From contig CANMKE010000024.1 in the NCBI GenBank assembly GCA_947498325.1, positions 1-64,000 on the forward strand: a stretch of 64,000 bases of DNA, written 5' to 3'. Below are positions 55,281-63,642 of this stretch, in pieces (the stretch's first letter is position 1; every line of letters begins with the position of its first letter). The translations under genes were made by a program, and so were the position numbers. Source of the stretch: an uncultured Persicobacter sp. (GTDB taxonomy: Bacteria; Bacteroidota; Bacteroidia; Cytophagales; Cyclobacteriaceae). The notes below the pieces were generated by a model. It searched no databases, was not told where the DNA came from, and saw only the letters and a program-made list of their open reading frames with translations.

Positions 55281-55647
55281 GGTAGGGGTAATGAATGACA
55301 TAAACAATTAAATCATCATTGGTGGTCATTAGGTGGTTGTGGTTTTTATTCAAGTAGTTTATATTAAACAACTTACCTGAATAAAGTGTGCGAAGGTAGA
55401 CTTTTCTATTGACGGGCACAAGTGCCGAAAACCCAATTTCAGGGGAATCGATATTGACTTTCAATCTTTATGTATTGATTATTATTTCTGGTGTTTTCGC
55501 CGTTTATCTTTCGGTCGGAAGGCCAGGAAGCTGACCACATTTCAGCAAACGTTAGCTTAATTTTATTGAGCAATAAATGAGGGGGCATGCGGAAAAGATC
55601 AAGTCACCTATCGATCTTGTGATTTTAGCAAATGATATTTTTGACTT
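55281..55647. other. Spacer upstream of the GH53 gene
   Basis: AT-rich; an open frame at 55165-55464 on the minus strand overlaps the frameshifted gene and lacks coding character. TATTTTTG at 55636 resembles a -7 box but lies too close to the start codon to be used. Nothing else supported. Confidence 0.3.
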
Positions 55648-56853
55648 ATGAACAGATGGATTTTTTTACTCAGCCTGTCGCTATCCAGCCTCCTTTTTTC
55701 ATGCGCTGATACGGGCTCGGAACTCCCCGATCCTCCAGTTTCATCCGTCAAATATTATCAGGCATCAGATTTTGTGCTTGGGGTTGATCTCTCTTATACC
55801 GATCAAATCATGGACCATGGCGGCTACTTTCAGCAAGACGAGCAGTCCGCAGATCCTTTTCACATGCTTAAAGCAAAAGGGGCCAATCTTGCCCGTTTTC
55901 GGTTGTGGCACCACCCTGTATGGGTACGTGATATTTACGGGGCGCAGTCCCCGCTTTACAGTGGTTTCGATGCCGTGAAAAGTGGCATCAGGAAAGCGAA
56001 GGCGGAAGGGATGGCCGTTAATCTTGATTTTCATTATTCTGATACCTGGGCAGACCCTGAACGACAGGAAGTCCCTGAAGCGTGGGCAAAAATTACTTCG
56101 CTTGCGGTACTTTCTGATTCCGTTTATCAATATACTTATCAGGTGCTGAACCAGTTGGCCAAAGCGGATTTACTGCCTGAAATGGTGCAGATCGGCAATG
56201 AAACCAACTGCGGAATGCTTTCTTCGGCACCTCATGCTGATTTCCCAAAACTGAGCGTTTGTGATGGTAACTGGCAACAGGCGGGCGAGCTGATCAGGGC
56301 GGGTATTCGTGCCGTACGGCAGATCGATCAGCAATATGGTCAGCATACCAAAATCATGCTGCATGTCGCTGATCCGCAGCATTTAGACTGGTGGTTTGGG
56401 CATATCATGTCGCAGGGGAAAGTGGCGGATTTTGACCTCATTGGGGTGAGTTATTATCCGCTATGGCATAGAGCGGTCCCTTTTTCTGAGATGGGCGATT
56501 ACCTGAAAAATATCAGTAACAAGTACCAGAAACAGGTGCTCATTACTGAAGTGGGCTACCCCTTTACCACCGCTTCTAACGATGCCTATACCAACCTTTT
56601 TGGTGGGCAGCCCCCTGTGCAGGGCTACCCTTTTACGGTGGATGGGCAACACAGGCTGCTGCAGGATTTGGCGCAACAATTACGGGACGCCCATTTGGCA
56701 GGGATGATTTACTGGGAGCCTACCTGGATTTCCTCTGACCTTAAAGACCAATGGGGACAGGGGTCTTCTTATGAGAATTGTACATTTTTTGACTACCAGC
56801 ATCAGCTGCTTCCTACAGCCGACTATTTACATTACAACTACGATCGACCTTAA
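55648..56853 (+). CDS. GH53 arabinogalactan endo-beta-1,4-galactanase lipoprotein
   Basis: 401 residues. Lipoprotein signal with Cys19 in LFSC. A GH53 TIM barrel: ARFRLWHHPVW near 82-92, NLDFHYSDTWADP (125-137), QIGNETNCGM with the acid/base Glu185 and LITEVGYPF with the nucleophile Glu301. It cleaves beta-1,4-galactan inside pectin side chains or type I arabinogalactan, probably on the cell surface. Spaced 74 bases from the GH13 gene in the same direction. Together with galK/T/E 4 kb upstream it suggests galactan use. Confidence 0.93.
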   Translation: MNRWIFLLSLSLSSLLFSCADTGSELPDPPVSSVKYYQASDFVLGVDLSYTDQIMDHGGYFQQDEQSADPFHMLKAKGANLARFRLWHHPVWVRDIYGAQSPLYSGFDAVKSGIRKAKAEGMAVNLDFHYSDTWADPERQEVPEAWAKITSLAVLSDSVYQYTYQVLNQLAKADLLPEMVQIGNETNCGMLSSAPHADFPKLSVCDGNWQQAGELIRAGIRAVRQIDQQYGQHTKIMLHVADPQHLDWWFGHIMSQGKVADFDLIGVSYYPLWHRAVPFSEMGDYLKNISNKYQKQVLITEVGYPFTTASNDAYTNLFGGQPPVQGYPFTVDGQHRLLQDLAQQLRDAHLAGMIYWEPTWISSDLKDQWGQGSSYENCTFFDYQHQLLPTADYLHYNYDRP

Positions 56854-56927
56854 AAATGAGATTGCGTAAAGCACATCATGTGCACGCATCTTGGAAAATG
56901 AAATATCAACCATTTTTTTACTGACCA

Positions 56928-58334
56928 ATGATTAAAAAGTTTACCTACCTGCTCGCCATGACCTGTATGGTCTGGGGGTGTCAGCCTAATGAAAAACCCA
57001 TGGAACAGCAAAGCCCGAACAAAACGGGACTGGGCGATCAATATCAGCCTCACCCTTATGTGGAACTGAAGCATCCTGAATGGAGCAAGGATGCGGCCAT
57101 TTATCAGATAAATACCCGGCAGTTTACCGAAGAAGGCACCTTTGCCGCCGCACAAAAGCAACTGCCAAGACTCAAAGCCCTCGGGGTTGATATCCTGTGG
57201 CTGATGCCCATTCATGAAATTGGGGAGAAAAACCGCAAAGGAAGCCTCGGGAGTCCGTATTCGGTGAAGGATTATTACAGCGTGAATCCCGAATTTGGCA
57301 ACATGCAGGACCTGAAGAATTTTGTGCAGGCGGCCCACCAACAGGGGATGTATGTTATTCTCGATTGGGTGGCCAACCATACCGCCTGGGACAATGCGCT
57401 GGTGAGTGAGCATCCCGAATGGTATGATAAGGACCATAATGGCGATTTCCGACCGACACCCTGGTGGGACTGGTCGGATATTATCGACCTGGATTATCAC
57501 CATGCGGCAGTGCGCAAGTACATGACAGACGCTTTGGTTTTCTGGGTGAAGGAGGCCGATATTGACGGTTACCGATGCGATGTGGCGGGCTTCGTGCCTG
57601 TCGAATTTTGGAATAATGCAAGAAAGGAACTCGACGCCCTGAAGCCTGTATTTATGCTTGCGGAATGGGAATCAAGGGATTTGCATAAAGCGGCATTTGA
57701 TATGACTTATGCGTGGTCGTGGAATGAGGCGGTGCACAAAATATGTATGGGGCAGGCCGACGTCAATGCCCTTTATATTTATTACTCATGGAACGAAAGT
57801 GCATTTCCTGCCAACAGTATGCGCATGACCTTTGTGTCGAATCACGATAAAAATGCATGGGAAGGCACCATGTACGAACAGTTCGGCGATGGACTTGAGG
57901 CGGCAATTGCACTTTCTGTAGTGGGCGAGGGGATGCCATTGATTTATAATGGACAGGAAGCAGGAAATGCCAAGCGACTGGAATTTTTTGAAAAAGACCC
58001 GATCAAATGGCAAGCCCATCCGATTGGTACGCTGTATCAAAAGTTGTTCAGACTGATGAAAGAAAACACGGCACTTTGGCATGCCCACTGGGGAAGCACG
58101 ATGATTAAGGTCCCGAACAACCACGGCAATGAGGTGCTGAGTTTTGTGCGCCAAAATGAAAAAGATAAGGTGTTTGCTGTTTTCAACTTTTCAGCAAAAA
58201 CGCAGGAAGTGGAATTTTCAGACAATCTGTTTGAAGGGGACTATACTGATTTTGATCTTCAGGACAAGGTAACTTTCGAGGCAGCGAGCAAGTTGAAGCT
58301 GAAGCCCTGGTCCTATAAAATTTATGTGAAGTAA
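56928..58334 (+). CDS. GH13 alpha-amylase-like lipoprotein
   Basis: 468 residues with a lipoprotein signal (Cys18, MVWGC). All four GH13 regions are visible: VILDWVANH (I), GYRCDVAG with nucleophile Asp218 (II), FMLAEWES with acid Glu246 (III) and FVSNHDKN with Asp307 (IV). A C-terminal beta domain follows from about 390 (VLSFVRQNEKDKVFAVFNFS). It should cut alpha-1,4-glucans or related glycosides in the periplasm or at the surface; subfamily unknown. A strong terminator ends the transcript. Confidence 0.92.
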   Translation: MIKKFTYLLAMTCMVWGCQPNEKPMEQQSPNKTGLGDQYQPHPYVELKHPEWSKDAAIYQINTRQFTEEGTFAAAQKQLPRLKALGVDILWLMPIHEIGEKNRKGSLGSPYSVKDYYSVNPEFGNMQDLKNFVQAAHQQGMYVILDWVANHTAWDNALVSEHPEWYDKDHNGDFRPTPWWDWSDIIDLDYHHAAVRKYMTDALVFWVKEADIDGYRCDVAGFVPVEFWNNARKELDALKPVFMLAEWESRDLHKAAFDMTYAWSWNEAVHKICMGQADVNALYIYYSWNESAFPANSMRMTFVSNHDKNAWEGTMYEQFGDGLEAAIALSVVGEGMPLIYNGQEAGNAKRLEFFEKDPIKWQAHPIGTLYQKLFRLMKENTALWHAHWGSTMIKVPNNHGNEVLSFVRQNEKDKVFAVFNFSAKTQEVEFSDNLFEGDYTDFDLQDKVTFEAASKLKLKPWSYKIYVK

Positions 58335-58346
58335 TACCACAGCAAC

Positions 58347-58388
58347 AGCAGGCAAAAGTGCGATGATGCGCCTATTGCCTGCTTTTTT
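58347..58388 (+). terminator. Terminator after the GH13 gene
   Basis: AGCAGGCAA (58347-58355) with TTGCCTGCT (58375-58383) followed by six T. Confidence 0.9.
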
Positions 58389-58466
58389 CTTTTGATGATC
58401 CTTGTTGGTGGAGGCTTGCAAAAAGCATCCACAGCACTTATCTTACAATAAATACCATCTGATTTT

Positions 58467-59165
58467 ATGGAAAATAAACCTCTTTCTGTTGTGATGCTTG
58501 GCGCATCGGGCGCTGTTGGCGGGCAGGCACTCGGAGCCCTGCTCGAAATGTCGAATATTGCTAAAATTACCCTGCTTGGCAGGCGGACAATTCCTGGAAT
58601 TACTTCTGAATATGCAGCTATCGAGCAGCATGTGGTGGATATTCATCAGGTAGATTCCTATTCAAGATTACTCAACGGGCACGATGTGGCCATTTGTACT
58701 TTGGGGGTCGGTGAACCTTCAAAAATGAATAGAGAAGATTTTGTGAAGATTGATAAAACCGCCGTGGCAGATTTTGGGCAGGCCTGTAAACAGGCGGGTA
58801 TTGAGCACTTTGAGCTGCTTTCTTCAGTAGGGGCCGATGCCGCATCTTCCTCATTTTACCTGCGCACAAAAGGGGAGCTGAACAATTACCTGAAAGGCTT
58901 AATTTTTAAGCGGTTGAGTATTTTTCAGCCTTCGATGATCCTCACGCCTACCAACCGATATGGCATCACGCAGGCCATTGTGCTGAAGCTGTGGCCAATG
59001 ATTAACCCATTGTTGATTGCAGGAATGAGCAAATATAAAGGAGTGAAGGTCGAAGATCTTGGCCGTGCCATGGCCCTGAATGTTTTTCATCCCTATCAAA
59101 AAGTGGAGGAGTTGCACTATGCAGATTTTCAGAAAATCCTGCGCATGAGAAGCGCCTTGTATTAA
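58467..59165 (+). CDS. NAD(P)-binding oxidoreductase (HTATIP2/TIP30-like)
   Basis: 232 residues, Rossmann fold at the N-terminus (VVMLGASGAVGGQALGALLE, residues 8-27) and LLSSVGADAASSSFYLRTKGE, the atypical SDR segment around the active Tyr/Lys. The overall match is to TIP30-like atypical SDRs. The substrate is unknown; relatives bind NADPH or act in stress responses. First gene after the terminator, possibly transcribed together with the HEAT-like gene 58 bases downstream. Confidence 0.8.
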   Translation: MENKPLSVVMLGASGAVGGQALGALLEMSNIAKITLLGRRTIPGITSEYAAIEQHVVDIHQVDSYSRLLNGHDVAICTLGVGEPSKMNREDFVKIDKTAVADFGQACKQAGIEHFELLSSVGADAASSSFYLRTKGELNNYLKGLIFKRLSIFQPSMILTPTNRYGITQAIVLKLWPMINPLLIAGMSKYKGVKVEDLGRAMALNVFHPYQKVEELHYADFQKILRMRSALY

Positions 59166-59223
59166 GCAGCAGCCTAAGGCTTACTACCCGGAAATAACGC
59201 ACACTTTTAAACATCACGCTTGA

Positions 59224-59748
59224 ATGAAAACTTTTGAAGAAAGACTAAAAGGTGGACATCCAAACTCATTGGGAAATACCGTCGAAATCGTTGATAAAGT
59301 ATTAGCGGAAAATGGACTTTTCGCCGAGCTGTTTAATTGTTATTTCAGTAACGACGAGCTTGTTCGGCTGAGAACATCCAATGCAATGAAAAGAATTTGC
59401 AAAGAAAAAAAAGCGATTCTGGTGCCCTACCTTGATCGATTTTTGACCGAAATATCTGTCATTGATCAAGCTTCTACACAATGGACTTTAGCTCAGCTGT
59501 TCGGTATGCTGGAAAAAGAAATGACCGAAAATCAAATTGGTCAAGCAAAAAAAATCATGAAGAACAATCTGGCCCATCATCACGACTGGATTGTGCTCAA
59601 CCAAACCATGGATACGCTGACAAAATGGGCGAAAAAAGATGCGGAATTAAGCCAATGGATCAGACCTCATTTGGAAAGACTAACCACTGACAAAAGAAAG
59701 TCCGTTGCTGGCAGAGCGAAAAAAATGATGGAAACACTAACAACGTAA
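59224..59748 (+). CDS. HEAT-repeat-like protein
   Basis: 174 residues, all helical: repeated pairs of amphipathic helices (LVRLRTSNAMKRICKEKKAI, DWIVLNQTMDTLTKWAKKD, VAGRAKKMMETL) as in HEAT/ARM-like scaffolds. No catalytic residue is evident. It may bind protein or nucleic acid. Cytoplasmic. Confidence 0.65.
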   Translation: MKTFEERLKGGHPNSLGNTVEIVDKVLAENGLFAELFNCYFSNDELVRLRTSNAMKRICKEKKAILVPYLDRFLTEISVIDQASTQWTLAQLFGMLEKEMTENQIGQAKKIMKNNLAHHHDWIVLNQTMDTLTKWAKKDAELSQWIRPHLERLTTDKRKSVAGRAKKMMETLTT

Positions 59749-60070
59749 AGCGACTGTTTCAACAATACTATTACATGATGCTGTAGGTTGGGAAAAGGGC
59801 TTGCCCCTCTTCGGCTATGCACTAAAATCCTATTGGATAGGTGGTGTGTTTTATGAACTATTTAGCCAAATCGCGCGCCTTAAACCAAATAAGGTGAAGT
59901 CAGTGAAAAACGCAATGATGGAACAAAAGGAGTGTGGACCTTTGAAGGAGGCTTAACGGTGCACACTAAATTCACCCTCAAAATAAAGTCGCCAGCTTTA
60001 TAAATGTTCCTTGATCTTCTTGTGATCTTTTTTTGAACATTTCGTTGATCATGGAAACATCTAAAAGTAT
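59749..60070. other. Spacer with a protein-like frame lacking a start
   Basis: From 59741 to 59956 one plus-strand frame is open and protein-like (GYALKSYWIGGVFYELFSQI and on) but has no ATG, GTG or TTG at a sensible place; the only ATG pair is near its end. It may be a fragment of a lost gene. No other structure. Confidence 0.25.
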
Positions 60071-60706
60071 ATGAAGCTACTCCAGCAAGAAGCCATCAAC
60101 CAGCTACCCAAAAGGGAGCGAATTAAACTGATCAATGCCATTACGGGCATCAAACCAGCGAACCTCATTGGCACAGTAGACGCCGAGGGTCAGGAAAATC
60201 TGGCCATTATCAGTTCCGTCGTGCACCTCGGCAGTTCCCCACCATTGATCGGCTATATTTCGCGCCCACAGACGGTCGAACGGCACACTTTTGCCAATAT
60301 CCAGTCGCAGGGCTATTATTCGATAAATCATATTCCTGAAAAGCTAACGGAACAGGCTCACCAGACCAGTGGGAAGTATGCACAGGGCGTATCGGAGTTT
60401 GAGGCCTGCGGTATTAGCCCCGAATATCTGGGTGACTTTCCCGCGCCATTTGTGGCAAAAAGCCCTCTGAAAATTGGCATGAAGCTACGCGAGATCTTGC
60501 CCATTCCCATCAATGGTACCGTGATGATCATCGGTGAGGTACAGCAGGTGGCCTATCAGCAGGAAGCCATGCAGCAGGATGGCGAACTGAACCTTTCGAC
60601 TTTGCAGACGGTTGGCATCTCGGGCCTGAACAGTTATTACCGACTGGAAAAGCTGGCGCAGTATCCGCAGGTAAAACTCGACGAAGCCCCCCAAAACAAT
60701 TCCTGA
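60071..60706 (+). CDS. Flavin reductase-like (FMN-binding split barrel) protein
   Basis: 211 residues. The flavin-binding split barrel opens with an ANLIGTVDAEGQENLAIISS segment (about 35-55). It then has SPPLIGYISRP and RHTFANIQSQGYYSINHIPE, typical of the flavin reductase/FMN-binding family. It would bind FMN and either reduce it with NAD(P)H or use it as cofactor. Only 10 bases separate it from the photolyase-family gene, so the two are made together. Reduced flavin is what photolyases need, which gives a possible partnership; this is inference. Confidence 0.8.
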   Translation: MKLLQQEAINQLPKRERIKLINAITGIKPANLIGTVDAEGQENLAIISSVVHLGSSPPLIGYISRPQTVERHTFANIQSQGYYSINHIPEKLTEQAHQTSGKYAQGVSEFEACGISPEYLGDFPAPFVAKSPLKIGMKLREILPIPINGTVMIIGEVQQVAYQQEAMQQDGELNLSTLQTVGISGLNSYYRLEKLAQYPQVKLDEAPQNNS

Positions 60707-60716
60707 TCTTACCCTC

Positions 60717-62216
60717 ATGAGCATGAAAACTTACGCCATCGTTTTTCCGCATCAGTTATTTGAAGAGTCGCCCCTGCTGAAGGAGTGCACCAACTTTATT
60801 CTGGTGGAAGAGTACTTGTTTTTCAGACAATACCGATTCCATCAGCAGAAACTGGTTTTTCATCGGGCAAGCATGAAGTTTTATGAAGATTACCTGAAAA
60901 AGCAATCCAAAGGGGTGCAGTATATTGAGGCCACAGACTCCCTGAGCGATGTCCGGCAGCTGGTGCAGCACCTCAAGAATGAGGGAATCGCCGCTTTGCA
61001 TTATATTGATCCTGTAGATGACTGGCTATCGTCACGGTTCAACAAATATGCTGAACGGGCTTCCATGAAACTGACCAAATATGAATCGCCAGGTTTCCTT
61101 ACTTCCGAGCAGGATATTGAGGCCTTTTTCGCCAAGGAGAAAAAGCGGTATCTGCACCACGACTTTTATCAGCAACAGCGCAAGCGGATGAACATCCTGA
61201 TGACAGATGCAGGAGAACCCGAAGGGGGGCAGTGGAGCTTCGATGAGAAAAACCGAAAGAAATATCCCAAGGGTAAAACGCCTCCCGTGATTCATTATCC
61301 GCCGAGCGATCAGTACCATCAGGAGGCGCTGACTTATGTCAGAAATAATTTTGACCATGAGCCGAAAGTCATGACCGACAAGGCCCTCTATCCGAATACT
61401 TTCTGGGACAGTAAGAACTGGTGGAAACAGTTTCTGGACTTTCGTTTTGCGGAGTTTGGGCCTTATGAGGACGCTATTGTTGAAGAGGCTGATATTTTGC
61501 ACCATTCCGTGATTACACCGATGCTTAACGTGGGACTGCTGACCCCTGCCTACATTGTGCAGTCGGTGATTGAATATGGGCGTGACAATGGCATCAGGCT
61601 GGCCACCGTTGAGGGATTTATTCGGCAGGTGATCGGCTGGCGGGAGTTTATTCGGGGGATGTATGTGCACCATGGCCGACAGATGCGCACCACCAACTTT
61701 TGGGGCTTTGAAAAGAAGCTTCCCTCGGCACTCTACCATGGGGCTACGGGGATTCCTCCCGTGGATGAAACGATCAAGAAATTACTCAAAACGGGTTACC
61801 TGCACCATATTGAACGCCTGATGATCTTAGGCAATTTTATGTTGCTGTGTGAGTATGCCCCCAGCCAAATTTATCGCTGGTTTATGGAACTTTCCGTAGA
61901 TGGCTATGACTGGGTGATGGTGCCCAATGTGTATGGCATGAGCCAGTTTGCTGACGGTGGACTGATGGCGACCAAGCCTTATATCAGCAGCAGTAATTAC
62001 ATCAAAAAAATGAGCGACTACGAAGGGGGAGTATGGGAGGAAACCTGGGATGCCCTGTTTTGGCGATTCATGTATGTGCACCGCGATTATTTTGAAAATA
62101 ACCCCAGGATGAAAATGCTTCTGTGGAATCTGGACAAAAAATCTGAAGAAGAGCGCAACGAACTGATCCACCGTGCGGAAGATTTCATCAACCATCTGAA
62201 TAGCCATAAGTATTGA
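60717..62216 (+). CDS. Cryptochrome/photolyase-related protein without Fe-S ligands
   Basis: 499 residues of the bacterial (6-4) photolyase/FeS-BCP family. N-terminal Rossmann-type antenna domain (residues 1-130, IVFPHQLFEES), then the helical FAD domain with FIRQVIGWREFIRGMYVHHG (301-320) and MVPNVYGMSQFADGG (401-415). In the family, one Cys in the first helix bundle and three more near the C-terminus hold a 4Fe-4S cluster. Here Cys378 exists, but the C-terminal motif SDYCxxC reads SDYEGGV (residues 433-439), and the loop that carries the last Cys is gone. It therefore probably binds FAD but no cluster. It may repair (6-4) photoproducts or act as a blue-light sensor. Confidence 0.88.
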   Translation: MSMKTYAIVFPHQLFEESPLLKECTNFILVEEYLFFRQYRFHQQKLVFHRASMKFYEDYLKKQSKGVQYIEATDSLSDVRQLVQHLKNEGIAALHYIDPVDDWLSSRFNKYAERASMKLTKYESPGFLTSEQDIEAFFAKEKKRYLHHDFYQQQRKRMNILMTDAGEPEGGQWSFDEKNRKKYPKGKTPPVIHYPPSDQYHQEALTYVRNNFDHEPKVMTDKALYPNTFWDSKNWWKQFLDFRFAEFGPYEDAIVEEADILHHSVITPMLNVGLLTPAYIVQSVIEYGRDNGIRLATVEGFIRQVIGWREFIRGMYVHHGRQMRTTNFWGFEKKLPSALYHGATGIPPVDETIKKLLKTGYLHHIERLMILGNFMLLCEYAPSQIYRWFMELSVDGYDWVMVPNVYGMSQFADGGLMATKPYISSSNYIKKMSDYEGGVWEETWDALFWRFMYVHRDYFENNPRMKMLLWNLDKKSEEERNELIHRAEDFINHLNSHKY

Positions 62217-62289
62217 TTAAAGATATTTAAATATTTTTAAAATGCTATTTTTGATTATATTTGTAATACATACACCTAACGTTTGACTT

Positions 62290-62679
62290 ATGAAAATATT
62301 TGGAAGTTTAATGATTGGGCTGATCCTTTTGTTGGCACCTGCCAAAAAAGTCAGCCTCGACTCACTTTTGACCACCAATAATGTGGTGCTAATTTTTGAG
62401 GGAAAACATGCTGACAAAGTGCAGACCCAACTGAAGCGATTTGAACAACAACGGGAAAACCTGAAACAAAATAACGTTTTACTCTTTGTGGTAGGTCGGC
62501 AGGAAGTAAAAGCCTGGAATTCAGAGATGGTACTTGATCATTCTCCAAAAAATATGCACAAACGATACAACCTCCCGCAAGGTGAATTTCGCGTTTACCT
62601 GCTCGACAAAAAAGGAAAAGTCCGCATGAAAGCTACCGAACCCTTCCACCCGGAATCCCTGCTGGCCATGTTCGAATAG
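62290..62679 (+). CDS. DUF4174-domain exported protein
   Basis: 129 residues with a short N-terminal hydrophobic signal (about 1-17). The remainder has the DUF4174 pattern: NNVVLIFEGKHADKVQTQL, then VLLFVVGR and GEFRVYLLDKKGKVRMK. The fold is thioredoxin-like without redox cysteines. Its role is unknown. It follows the photolyase-family gene by 74 bases and may belong to the same unit. The terminator lies at 62713. Confidence 0.75.
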   Translation: MKIFGSLMIGLILLLAPAKKVSLDSLLTTNNVVLIFEGKHADKVQTQLKRFEQQRENLKQNNVLLFVVGRQEVKAWNSEMVLDHSPKNMHKRYNLPQGEFRVYLLDKKGKVRMKATEPFHPESLLAMFE

Positions 62680-62712
62680 TCTGCAAAAAATATCAATTTA
62701 ATGAAAGAAACC

Positions 62713-62737
62713 AAGGAGCTGTAAGCTCCTTTTTTTG
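62713..62737 (+). terminator. Terminator after the DUF4174 gene
   Basis: AAGGAGCT (62713-62720) and AGCTCCTT (62724-62731) around a 3-nt loop, followed by seven T. Beyond it, 62738-63066 holds nothing that I can support. Confidence 0.8.
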
Positions 62738-63066
62738 TGGGCAAAAAGTCCTGCACAGCATCAAACTTTGAGGAGTCAGTATACCACAGTCAAGGAGGGT
62801 TTCCTTGAATCTATTGTCTGAGTCAGGAATCTTTACCTCGTTTCACACTCAAGAAATTTTGCACTAAAAGTAGATTAAATTGTTAGTGGTGTGATTGAAG
62901 TCATACTAATCAGAAGTAAAAATTTTTATTTTGGAAGAGGTGTTTTTCAAGCGTGAATATCCACTGCACTTAAGTGGGGTATTTTTACTGGCGATGAAAA
63001 ACAAGGGGACTGATTTAATTTGGAAATTCCCCATTTATTTTTTCCACTACCGACATAGAACCGTCA

Positions 63067-63345
63067 ATGGCCAATATTAAGAAGCAAATCATCAGAATTT
63101 TCGAATTGTTTGAAACACTTATTAAAAACGGAATTACCACTCAAGAGTATAAAGATCGCTTTCATGGTAATAGAAATCTTTTTCGGGAGGACAGAGCGAT
63201 CCTTGTAGAGCTGTTCAGCCAATGGGAAGTCATTTCAGAGCGGGAACATGGTAAATCTTTTCGATATTATTTAAGGAAGAAGTCGAATGCTTTGAAGTCC
63301 CCAATGATGAAGGTTGTAACTCATCCTTGTGTTGATTTTTTCTAA
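63067..63345 (+). CDS. Truncated copy of the following gene (92 aa)
   Basis: The first 77 codons are almost the same as those of the gene at 63643 (same protein except for a few changes, N20K, A44E and V47A among them). The sequences then split. The longer copy has a stretch of about 13 residues (FTADERDQLIRQI) before SPMKDED. This copy jumps from ALK to SPMMK, then ends in an unrelated tail. This looks like an internal deletion plus frameshift after a tandem duplication, so this gene is probably inactive or a short form. It has its own start and no visible terminator. Confidence 0.6.
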   Translation: MANIKKQIIRIFELFETLIKNGITTQEYKDRFHGNRNLFREDRAILVELFSQWEVISEREHGKSFRYYLRKKSNALKSPMMKVVTHPCVDFF

Positions 63346-63642
63346 AGGAAAGAGGAGTCTGGAAGGCTTGGGAGTGTGCAAGATAGGGGTTTCGGGTGGA
63401 ATTGTAAAGGGGGTGGGAGTACTTTGAGTTATTTGTTGATTTATTGTGTTTTTATATGATTAAAGTCAGCTGAATTGAGCGGGTTTATGTTTATTTTAAA
63501 TTGGTTTTTTGAAGTGAAGGTAGAGTGCGTTTTGGAGGGGTAGGTTTGTCAAAGTTACGAAGCCAATAGAGGTTTGGTATTTAGCCGATTAGCAGTTGGT
63601 CTGTCAATACCTATATATTTTTAAAATCGAAATAAACTATTT

